14,511 nucleotides of DNA from NCBI GenBank assembly GCA_021811225.1, contig JAJZPJ010000052.1:1-14511 (forward strand). Reading direction: 5' to 3'. Shown here one piece after another: positions 6,832-13,282 of this stretch. Source of the stretch: Pseudomonadota bacterium. Its GTDB lineage: Bacteria > Pseudomonadota > Gammaproteobacteria > Burkholderiales > Rhodocyclaceae. How positions within the stretch are numbered: the stretch's first letter is position 1; the number at the start of each line of letters is the position of its first letter. The notes beneath the pieces were generated by a model. It ran no database searches and had not been told where the DNA came from. It saw nothing but the letters and a program-made list of their open reading frames with translations. The position numbers were made by a program, and so were the translations under genes.

Positions 6832-7061
6832 GCCGGACCGCTTGGAACCCATGCATGCCGACCGCTCTCAATGGGGCGGAACAGCGGGCAACGGGGGTAT
6901 ATTGTCGTCATTGCTCTGTTGCTCGCAGGCCGCCCGGTCAGCTATCAAAGGATCGTGCACCATCGAAACGGCGAGCCGCACCACATCGAAGCCAAGCTGG
7001 TCCTCAGCCTCACCAAGCAGGGCCGCGTCGCCGGCGGTGGCAGAACCGGGCGGCGGCGACC
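6832..7061. other. 230-base stretch without a recognised gene; composition boundary
   Basis: This gap lies between two converging genes. A 75-codon plus-strand frame (6871-7098: MGRNSGQRGYIVVIALLLAG, later YQRIVHHRNGEPHHIEAK) starts at an ATG without a ribosome-binding site and runs into the antisense of the exchanger gene. An overlapping frame starts at TTG 6842. The minus strand is also open over part of the region. I recognise no family in any frame and cannot tell a gene remnant from chance. A TATATT hexamer (6898-6903, plus) has no -35 partner. No clear hairpin terminator for either converging gene was found. Base composition rises from about 60% to about 70% GC across this stretch. Confidence 0.4.
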
Positions 7062-8114
7062 TCAGCGGCCGAGCGTGATCGCCAGGAAGCAGAGGTAGAG
7101 GCCGCCATTGACCAGCAGCGCCCAGATGCGCAAGCCGCCGGAGCGGGCTTGGAAGCGCAGCCAGGCGACGGCGATCAGGGTGACCACGACCCCGGTCAGC
7201 ACCTCGATGCGCGGCTGCCAGGGCGTGAGCATGATGCCGATCGCCGGCAGCAGCGTGCCCTGGAAGACCATCGCGCCGGTGATGTTGCCCATCGCCAGCG
7301 TGTCCTTGCCGCGCCGGACCCAGAGGATGCTATTGACCTTCTCCGGCAGTTCGGTCGCGATCGGGATGATCAGGAGCGACAGGAGCAGCGCCGATATGCC
7401 GAAAATCTGCGCGGCGCCCTCGACCCCGCGGATGAAGCCCTTGGCGCCGAAGACCAGCAGCGCCAGGCCCGCACCGAGCTGCAGCAGGATGGTCGGCAGG
7501 CTCTCCGGCAGCCCGATCCGGGCGAGCAGCATCGGTTCTCCGGCCTCGGTGCCGTGTCCCGCCTCGACCAGCCTGGCCGAGGCGCGCAGGGTGAGCAGCA
7601 GATAGACGAAGTAGATCAGCACCAGCGCGAAACTCAGCGCGCCCCGGACGTAGCGGGCCTGGTGCGGGATGAACATGGCCGCGGCGGCGAGCGCGAAGGC
7701 CGCCAGAAAGAAGTCGAGGTCGCGCACCAGGCCGCCGTGCTCGGGGCGCACGCGGCCGGTCGCGCCGCGCCGGCCGAGCACCGACAGCGCCATCAGGCAG
7801 ACGGACAGGGTCGATAGCATCAGCGGCGCGCCGAGGATGGCGCCGACCCCGATCTCCTCATTGACGTTCACCTGGGCCGTGCCGGCGAGCAGCGCCAGGA
7901 GCGGCACCAGCGTCTCGGGCAGCGCCGTGCCGACCGCGGCGAAGAGCGAGCCGGTGACGCCCTCCGAGATCCCGAGCCGCTCGCCCAGGTGCTCCAGGGC
8001 ATTGGTGAACAGTTCCGAGGCCAGCAGGATGACGAAGAGCATCAGCAGCAGCTCGGCGAGAATTCCGCTCATGGCCCGCACCGGGCGGTCGGCTCTTGCG
8101 CTTCCATCGGTCAC
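7062..8114 (-). CDS. CaCA-type cation (Na+/Ca2+) exchanger family protein
   Basis: A 350-residue membrane protein with two related halves, as in Ca2+/cation antiporters (YrbG/ChaA superfamily). The first alpha repeat carries GTALPETLVPLLAL (about 63-76) and the second IPIATELPEKVNSI (about 252-265); the Pro-Glu pairs match the ion-binding glutamates of the family. Both repeats differ from the usual second half GSNIFN: here they read GVGAILGAPLML and GNITGAMVFQGT, so ion choice is uncertain. About ten hydrophobic helices are visible, with a polar central loop (about 186-205) and an Arg/Gly-rich one near 114-129. The frame opens with GTG 8114 after an AGGGG stretch that is too close to be ideal. 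ATG 8072 (residue 15, MSGILAELLLMLF) begins right at the first helix and is a serious alternative, though its ribosome-binding site is weak. It is divergent from pepN. Confidence 0.8.
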   Translation of the reverse strand: MTDGSARADRPVRAMSGILAELLLMLFVILLASELFTNALEHLGERLGISEGVTGSLFAAVGTALPETLVPLLALLAGTAQVNVNEEIGVGAILGAPLMLSTLSVCLMALSVLGRRGATGRVRPEHGGLVRDLDFFLAAFALAAAAMFIPHQARYVRGALSFALVLIYFVYLLLTLRASARLVEAGHGTEAGEPMLLARIGLPESLPTILLQLGAGLALLVFGAKGFIRGVEGAAQIFGISALLLSLLIIPIATELPEKVNSILWVRRGKDTLAMGNITGAMVFQGTLLPAIGIMLTPWQPRIEVLTGVVVTLIAVAWLRFQARSGGLRIWALLVNGGLYLCFLAITLGR

Positions 8115-8131
8115 CCCTATTCATCAGACCT

Positions 8132-8171
8132 CGTCACTGCGAGGCCGCAGGCCGCGGCGCTCGCGATGGCG
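8132..8171. repeat. Long imperfect hairpin, possibly a REP-like dispersed element
   Basis: CGTCACTGCGAG (8132-8143) pairs with CTCGCGATGGCG (8160-8171) over 12 positions with one mismatch and two G-T pairs. The inner bases pair again as GCCGC (8144-8148) with GCGGC (8154-8158). The CGTCACTGCGAG start recalls a short palindromic element common between genes of many proteobacteria (CGTCATTGCGAG...). It lies between the divergent exchanger and pepN genes, upstream of the pepN -35. Only one copy is in this window, so the repeat status is inferred. Confidence 0.45.
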
Positions 8172-8210
8172 ACATCATCGCCGGGGAGAGCTTACTGCCC
8201 GGGCCGGGAA

Positions 8211-8238
8211 TCGACAAGCCGCGGCACCGGGGTAGAAT
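8211..8238 (+). promoter_or_regulatory. Sigma-70 promoter of pepN
   Basis: The -35 hexamer TCGACA (8211-8216, 5 of 6 to TTGACA) and the -10 hexamer TAGAAT (8233-8238, 5 of 6 to TATAAT) are spaced by 16 bases. Transcription would start near 8245, giving a leader of about 32 bases before the pepN ATG at 8277. This is the best promoter-like sequence in the window. Confidence 0.65.
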
Positions 8239-8276
8239 CACGCGCTCGCCGCTGTTGCCCGCTTCCGGATGATCCG

Positions 8277-10901
8277 ATGAAAACCGATACCCCGCACACC
8301 GTACTGCTCGAGGACTACACGCCGCCCGATTTCCTGGTCGATAGCGTCGATCTGGAGGTGGATTTTCAAGCAGGCTTCGTCGTGGTCGGCGCCCGCCTCG
8401 CCCTGCGCCGCAATCCCGCGGCGCGCGACCGGCAAGCGCCGCTGGCGCTGGACGGCGACGAACTGGAGACGATCGCGGTGACGCTCGACGGCCTTGCCCT
8501 CGCCGCCGGGCGCTACACGCTCGACCAGACGCGGCTGAGCATCGCCGACGTGCCCGACGCCTTCGTGCTGGAGACCGTGAGCCGCATCCTGCCCGACGCC
8601 AACACCCGGCTCTCCGGCCTGTACCGCTGCGCCGACGGTTACGTCACCCAGTGCGAGGCCCAGGGCTTTCGCCGCATCACCTGGTTCCCCGACCGCCCCG
8701 ACGTGATGTCGCGGTTCACGGTGACCGTGCACGCCGACAAGGAGGCCTTGCCGCTGCTGCTCGCCAACGGCAATCCGGTGGGCGCGGGCGACGAGCCGGG
8801 CGGCAGGCATTGGGCGAAATGGCAGGACCCGCATCCCAAGCCCTGCTACCTGTTCGCCCTGGTGGCCGCGCGCCTGGAGGTGCTGCGCGACAGCTACCGG
8901 ACGCGCTCCGGACGTCCGGTCGAGCTCGCCATCTATGTCGAGCCGGGCAAGCTCGACCAGTGCGGTCACGCGATGGCGGCCCTGAAGAAGGCGATGCGCT
9001 GGGACGAGGAGGCCTTCGGCCTGGAGTGCGATCTCGACCACTACATGATCGTCGCGGTCGGCGACTTCAACATGGGCGCGATGGAGAACAAGGGCCTCAA
9101 CATCTTCAACACCAAGTACGTGCTGGCCCGGCAGGACCTCGCCGGCGACGGCGACTTCGAGAACATCGACCGGGTCGTGGCGCACGAATATTTCCACAAC
9201 TGGACCGGCAACCGGGTCACCTGCCGCGACTGGTTCCAGCTGTCGCTGAAGGAGGGCCTGACCGTGTATCGCGATCAGGAGTTCGGCGCCGACCTGCACG
9301 GCCGCGCCGTCAGCCACATCCGCGACGTGCGCGACCTGCGCGCTGCCCAGTTCCCCGAGGATGCGGGGCCGATGGCGCATCCGGTGCGGCCGTCGGCCTA
9401 CCGGGAGATCAACAATTTCTACACCGCCACGGTGTACGAAAAGGGTGCCCAGGTGGTGCGCATGATCCGGACGCTGATCGGCAAGCAAGCGTTCCGCCGC
9501 GGCATGGATCTGTACTTCGCGCGTCACGACGGCCAGGCGGTGACCTGCGACGATTTCGTCCGCGCCATGGCCGATGCGTCGGGCGTCGATCTCGGGCAGT
9601 TCATGCGCTGGTACGATCAGGCCGGCACGCCGCGGCTGACGGCGACCGGCCGCTACGACGCGGACGCTCGCCGCTACACGCTGACGCTCGCGCAATGTCC
9701 CGGCGACGGCAATCTGCCCTACCACATCCCGGTCGCCGTCGGCCTGGTCGGACCCGACGGCGCCGACCTGCCGGCGCGCTTGAAGGGGGAGTGCGAGGCA
9801 GTCGGCGAGCGCGCGCTGTCCTTGACCGAAGAGCGCCAGGAATTCGTCTTCGAGGAAGTCGCCGCCGCTCCCGTACCCTCGTTGCTGCGCGGTTTTTCGG
9901 CGCCGGTGATATTGGACTTCCCCTACGGCGACGAGGAGCTGACGCATCTCCTGGCCCACGACAGCGATCCCTTCAACCGTTGGGAGGCGGGCCAGCGGCT
10001 GGCTTCCCGCCTGATCCTGGCCGCCACCGCGAAGATCGCTGCCGGCGATGCGCCGACCTGGCCCGAGGGCTATGTCCGCGCCTGTGCCCGCGTGCTCGAG
10101 CGCGCCGGCGACGACCCGGCGTACGCCGCCGAAGTGCTGGCGCTGCCGACCGAGGCGACGCTGGCCGAAGCGCTCGCGGTGGTCGATCCGGAGGCGCTGC
10201 ACGCCGCCCGCGACGGGCTCCGCCGTCAGCTCGCCGAGCAACTCGGGCCGCAATTCGCCGCCTGCTATCGGGACTATGCGGGCACCGGCCCCTACCGGCC
10301 CGAACCGGCCGACATCGGCCGGCGCGCGCTGCGCAACCTGTGCCTGAGCTATCTCACGGCGGCGGACACGGCAGTGGGTCGGGAACTGGCGCTGCGCCAA
10401 TACCGGGGCGCCGACAACATGAGCGAGCGCTATGCCGCGCTCGCCGCCCTGGCCCAGAGCGAAGGGCCGGAGCGGCAGCTGGCGCTCGACGACTTCCATA
10501 GTCGCTGGCGGCACGAGGCGCTGGTGCTGGACAAGTGGCTGCTGGTTCAGGCGTCGAGCAGCCGGCCCGGGACGCTGGCCGAGGTGATGCGCCTCATCGA
10601 GCATCCGTCCTTCGACCTGAAGAACCCGAACAAGGTCTATGCGCTGCTGCGCGGCTTCGGCGCCAACCACGTCCGCTTCCACGCCGCCGACGGCGCCGGC
10701 TACCGCTTCCTCGCCGCGCAGACCCTGCGCGTGGATGCGATCAACCCCCAGGTCGCCTCCCGGCTCGCGCGCTCATTCGACCGCTGGCGCCGGTTCGATT
10801 GCGGGCGTCAGGCGCACGCCCGGGCGGCGCTGGAAGCATTGCGCGGCCATCCCGGGCTGTCGCGCGACGTCGCCGAGGTGGTCGAGCGGGCCTTGGCTTG
10901 A
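8277..10901 (+). CDS. pepN: Aminopeptidase N (M1 family zinc metallopeptidase)
   Basis: An 874-residue cytoplasmic enzyme, close to E. coli PepN (870), that removes N-terminal residues from peptides in the last steps of protein turnover. The exopeptidase motif GAMEN is at 267-271, the zinc site HEYFH at 303-307 with the third ligand Glu326 in LKEG, and the transition-state Tyr387 in TVYEKG. The full M1 architecture is present: N-terminal beta domain, thermolysin-like catalytic domain, beta sandwich, and an all-helical C-terminal domain that ends at FDRWRRFDCGRQAHARAALE and beyond. The ATG at 8277 (MKTDTPHTVLLEDYTPPDFL) matches the usual PepN start and follows a good promoter; its ribosome-binding site is weak. 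The frame is open further upstream, but that part runs through the promoter and the hairpin and is not coding. It converges on the chemoreceptor gene with a 58-base gap. Confidence 0.97.
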   Translation: MKTDTPHTVLLEDYTPPDFLVDSVDLEVDFQAGFVVVGARLALRRNPAARDRQAPLALDGDELETIAVTLDGLALAAGRYTLDQTRLSIADVPDAFVLETVSRILPDANTRLSGLYRCADGYVTQCEAQGFRRITWFPDRPDVMSRFTVTVHADKEALPLLLANGNPVGAGDEPGGRHWAKWQDPHPKPCYLFALVAARLEVLRDSYRTRSGRPVELAIYVEPGKLDQCGHAMAALKKAMRWDEEAFGLECDLDHYMIVAVGDFNMGAMENKGLNIFNTKYVLARQDLAGDGDFENIDRVVAHEYFHNWTGNRVTCRDWFQLSLKEGLTVYRDQEFGADLHGRAVSHIRDVRDLRAAQFPEDAGPMAHPVRPSAYREINNFYTATVYEKGAQVVRMIRTLIGKQAFRRGMDLYFARHDGQAVTCDDFVRAMADASGVDLGQFMRWYDQAGTPRLTATGRYDADARRYTLTLAQCPGDGNLPYHIPVAVGLVGPDGADLPARLKGECEAVGERALSLTEERQEFVFEEVAAAPVPSLLRGFSAPVILDFPYGDEELTHLLAHDSDPFNRWEAGQRLASRLILAATAKIAAGDAPTWPEGYVRACARVLERAGDDPAYAAEVLALPTEATLAEALAVVDPEALHAARDGLRRQLAEQLGPQFAACYRDYAGTGPYRPEPADIGRRALRNLCLSYLTAADTAVGRELALRQYRGADNMSERYAALAALAQSEGPERQLALDDFHSRWRHEALVLDKWLLVQASSSRPGTLAEVMRLIEHPSFDLKNPNKVYALLRGFGANHVRFHAADGAGYRFLAAQTLRVDAINPQVASRLARSFDRWRRFDCGRQAHARAALEALRGHPGLSRDVAEVVERALA

Positions 10902-10938
10902 GTTGCCGACGAATTGCAATAACCTACATCTGTGGAGT

Positions 10939-10954
10939 CGGCCGACAGCGGCCG
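10939..10954. terminator. GC-only hairpin between converging pepN and chemoreceptor genes
   Basis: CGGCCG (10939-10944) and CGGCCG (10949-10954) form a 6-bp all-GC stem with an ACAG loop in the 58-base gap between two converging stop codons. Neither side has a T-run, so it is not a standard intrinsic terminator. It may still slow polymerase from either direction. Position rather than sequence is the main argument. Confidence 0.3.
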
Positions 10955-10959
10955 GCGCC

Positions 10960-12084
10960 TCAGCCCGAATGGCACAGCGCCGAGCGGTCGTTCTCGCCGC
11001 TGGCGGCGATGCGCTCCAACGCCGCCAGCACCGCCATGCTCGCCGCTTCCATCGCGTCGATCGCCGCGAAGCCTTTTTCGATCTGGCCCTCGCGGAAGCA
11101 CTGGATCGCCAGTTTGCCGCTGTCGTGGAAGTGCCGGTGCGGGTCTTCCACCTCCCGGTAGCCGTCCATCTTGGAGTAGCAGTCCCGGCCCTCGCCCTCG
11201 TAGTACCACTTGCCGAGCCGGCAATGCTGATGGTCGGAGAAGTCGTTGCTCTGCTTCTCGGACAGGCACATGAAGACCTTGTAGATCTCGAATTTGTACA
11301 CCAGGTGGTCGACCTTGGCGACCTCGACGAAGCTGCGCAGCGCCGAAGCGGCGATCGTGCCTTCCATCGATTGCGACAGCTTCAGCAGCTTCTCCATGCC
11401 GTGGGTGGCGTCTTCGCCCTCCTGGCGGAAGCCCTGGGTCTTCTGCGTCCACTGCTCCATCTGTTCGCGGGTGAGGCTGGTTTCATGCTGGATGCTGGAC
11501 ACCAGCGTCGAGATCTCGGCGGTGGCCTTGGTCGTCCGCTCCGCGAGCTTCCTCACCTCGTCCGCGACCACGGCGAAGCCGCGCCCCTGCTCGCCGGCGC
11601 GCGCCGCCTCGATCGCGGCGTTCAAGGCCAGCAGGTTGGTCTGGTCGGCGATCTCCTTGATCAGCTGGACGATGCCGCCGATCTGGCTGGCCCGCTCGGA
11701 GAGTCCATCGACCTTGCCCGACATCTGCCGGGAGTCTTCGGACATCATCAGCATGTTGCCGGAGATGGTCTCGATCGCCAGCTGATTGCTGTGGGAGACC
11801 TGGGACGCCTCGACGGCGTCGCGCTTCTCGTTCTTCATCAGGTTGGCGATCGCCAATTGGGATCGCTGGATCTCGATGAAGGACTCCTCGAACGACTGTA
11901 TCGTCTGGTAGATGCGCTGGCACTTGTCCATTTCGCCGCGCATCGATGCGCTGGCGGCTTCCAGCGACTGCTTCTCCCGGTGGGCGTCGGCCAACTGCTG
12001 TTCCAGCTCCGAGTTGCGCCGCGCCTCCCGAGCCAGGCGTCGTTCCAGTTCTTCGATGCGTGCTTTGCCTGATCCGAAAAACAT
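10960..12084 (-). CDS. Soluble methyl-accepting chemoreceptor with C-terminal CZB zinc-binding domain
   Basis: A 374-residue cytoplasmic chemoreceptor with no transmembrane segment and no periplasmic domain. Residues 7-60 are a coiled coil. The central part is a receptor signalling region whose hairpin tip, IADQTNLLALNAAIEAARAG (145-164) followed by EQGRGFAVVADEVRKLAERT (165-184), contacts CheA and CheW. Residues about 255-355 form a chemoreceptor zinc-binding (CZB) domain: His260 in VDHLVYKFEIY, Cys288 in CRLGKWYYEGEG, and His316/His320 in PHRHFHDSGK, the expected 3His/1Cys zinc site. CZB domains, known from TlpD and the diguanylate cyclase DgcZ, sense zinc or oxidants such as hypochlorite through the zinc-cysteine. 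No C-terminal pentapeptide for CheR/CheB is seen. The ATG at 12084 has a strong Shine-Dalgarno (GGGGAG, 6 bases away). It is on the same strand as hcrAB, 226 bases downstream of hcrB. Confidence 0.93.
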   Translation of the reverse strand: MFFGSGKARIEELERRLAREARRNSELEQQLADAHREKQSLEAASASMRGEMDKCQRIYQTIQSFEESFIEIQRSQLAIANLMKNEKRDAVEASQVSHSNQLAIETISGNMLMMSEDSRQMSGKVDGLSERASQIGGIVQLIKEIADQTNLLALNAAIEAARAGEQGRGFAVVADEVRKLAERTTKATAEISTLVSSIQHETSLTREQMEQWTQKTQGFRQEGEDATHGMEKLLKLSQSMEGTIAASALRSFVEVAKVDHLVYKFEIYKVFMCLSEKQSNDFSDHQHCRLGKWYYEGEGRDCYSKMDGYREVEDPHRHFHDSGKLAIQCFREGQIEKGFAAIDAMEAASMAVLAALERIAASGENDRSALCHSG

Positions 12085-12310
12085 GATCTTCTCCCCTGTC
12101 CTGCTCTATTTGCGGTTCCGGAAGCTCATGCCGTGTCTCAGATGACGGCGAGCTCATACCTCCCATTGCGGGCGGCGGCGCATATTATCATGGATATATG
12201 AAGGGTTTTTCCGCACCGTTCGTATGCGGCGCGTCCACGAGCGATCCGCCGGGGCCGCGGCCTTCAGCGTGACCCCGGTGGCTGGTCGGTGCTAGACCCG
12301 TTTCAGGCGG
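12085..12310. other. Intergenic region between hcrB and the chemoreceptor gene
   Basis: No gene was found in these 226 bases. The part next to the chemoreceptor (12181-12210) is unusually AT-rich for the region and probably carries its promoter. Nearer hcrB there is a palindromic GC patch (GGCCGCGG, around 12253-12262) and a short inverted repeat, CCGCA...TGCGG (12211-12229), but neither has a T-run that would make it a clear hcrB terminator. Confidence 0.5.
12185..12211 (-). promoter_or_regulatory. Possible flagellar sigma-28-type promoter of the chemoreceptor gene
   Basis: On the minus strand GAAA (12208-12211), a 15-base spacer and CATGATAA (12185-12192) resemble the sigma-28 consensus TAAA-N15-GCCGATAA (3 of 4 and 5 of 8). 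The site is in the AT-rich patch about 100 bases ahead of the ATG. Chemoreceptor genes are often in the flagellar regulon, which makes this plausible, but the match is partial. Confidence 0.25.
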
Positions 12311-13282
12311 TCATTGACCCGCGCCGGCCAGCAATCGCGCCATCAAGCGCTTCGCCAGGACCGGCAATACCCGGCGGCGGTAGGGCGCCGGCGTGATCGC
12401 CGTCTCCATCGGTCCGGCCTGCTTTCTCAGCAGCTTCTCGATCGCGGCCTGATCCCCGGCGTTGGGCAGCTTGTCCAGTCCGGTGATCAGGAGCGGCCGG
12501 GAGTCGGTGCCGGTGACCGCGATGGACAGATCGGCCGCGTGCCCGCCCTTCGAGCGCAGGGCGACGGCGACGCCGGCCAGCGGAAAATCGACGGCGCCGC
12601 GCACCCGGACCTTTTCGTAGCCGGAGCGCAGGCCGTCGGCCGCCGGCAGCCGCACCGAGACCAGCAGTTCTCCCGGCGCCAGCGTGAGATAACGGATGCC
12701 GTCGTCGGCATAGACCTCGGCCAGCGGCATTTGCCGCCGGCCCGACGGCCCGGCGATCTCGGCGACGGCGCCCAGCACCATCAGCGCCGGCGCCAGATCG
12801 CCGCTGAAGGCGGCGTAGCAGCGGTCGGCCTTGGGCGCGACGCGGCAGGCGTCGCCGGCGATCTTCATGCAGTAGTCGTTGCCGGCGCGCCAGGGCTCGC
12901 TCTGGTTGTAGAAGCGGCAGCGCGTGTCCAGGCACAGGTTGCCGCCGACGGTGCCGACGGCGCGATGGGTCGGTCCGGCGATGGAGAGCGCCGCTTCGGC
13001 CAGCGCCGCGTACTCGGCGATCACCAGCGGATGCGCGGCGAGCTTCTCCAGGGTGACGCCGGCGCCGATGGTGAGTCCCGCGTCATCGACGGCGAGGCGG
13101 CGCAGCTCGTCGATGGCGCCCAGGTCGATCAGCGTCTGCGCCGACACCAGGCCGCGGCGCATGTTGGTCAATAGGTCGGTGCCGCCGGCGAGATAACGCG
13201 CATCCGCCGTCGCGGCGCGCGCGGCGAGGGCGTCGGCTATCGAGTGCGGACGGAGCAGGCGGAAATCGGGCAAGGTCTCCAT
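12311..13282 (-). CDS. hcrB: 4-hydroxybenzoyl-CoA reductase, beta (FAD and [4Fe-4S]) subunit
   Basis: A 323-residue flavoprotein subunit of the xanthine-oxidase family, almost exactly the length of Thauera aromatica HcrB (324 as I recall). FAD-binding signs are LAGGTDLLTN (31-40) and TVGGNLC (111-117). Between them and the C-terminal domain lies an insertion with Cys122, Cys138, Cys146 and Cys155 (motifs LDTRCRFYNQSEPWRAGNDY, DACRVAPKADRC). These positions agree with my memory of the ligands of the extra [4Fe-4S] cluster found only in 4-hydroxybenzoyl-CoA reductases. The enzyme removes the phenolic hydroxyl of 4-hydroxybenzoyl-CoA to give benzoyl-CoA, using low-potential ferredoxin; the beta subunit passes electrons inward via the [4Fe-4S] cluster and FAD. 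The ATG at 13282 overlaps the hcrA stop by one base (TGATG). A longer open frame upstream is an out-of-frame shadow over hcrA. Confidence 0.92.
   Translation of the reverse strand: METLPDFRLLRPHSIADALAARAATADARYLAGGTDLLTNMRRGLVSAQTLIDLGAIDELRRLAVDDAGLTIGAGVTLEKLAAHPLVIAEYAALAEAALSIAGPTHRAVGTVGGNLCLDTRCRFYNQSEPWRAGNDYCMKIAGDACRVAPKADRCYAAFSGDLAPALMVLGAVAEIAGPSGRRQMPLAEVYADDGIRYLTLAPGELLVSVRLPAADGLRSGYEKVRVRGAVDFPLAGVAVALRSKGGHAADLSIAVTGTDSRPLLITGLDKLPNAGDQAAIEKLLRKQAGPMETAITPAPYRRRVLPVLAKRLMARLLAGAGQ

Noticed and set aside
5731..6852. A 373-codon minus-strand frame opposite the AI-2E-family gene
   Set aside because: Antisense of a hydrophobic protein, rich in Gln, Asp, His and Arg; no independent start signal.
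6842..7098. Two overlapping short plus-strand frames as real genes
   Set aside because: No ribosome-binding site, no recognised family, and both run into the 3' end of the exchanger gene; kept only as an unresolved intergenic note.
7989..8276. Extending pepN upstream to base 7989
   Set aside because: The extension overlaps the divergent exchanger gene, the hairpin and the pepN promoter, and the usual PepN start is at 8277.
8651..10501. A 616-codon plus-strand frame inside pepN
   Set aside because: Out-of-frame reading of pepN, dominated by Arg, Gly, Pro and Ala with no recognisable domain.
8238..10682. An 814-codon open frame on the minus strand opposite pepN
   Set aside because: It is antisense to a complete aminopeptidase N with all catalytic motifs. 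Its translation is low-complexity (His, Arg, Gln, Val-rich) with no family resemblance, as expected in GC-rich DNA.
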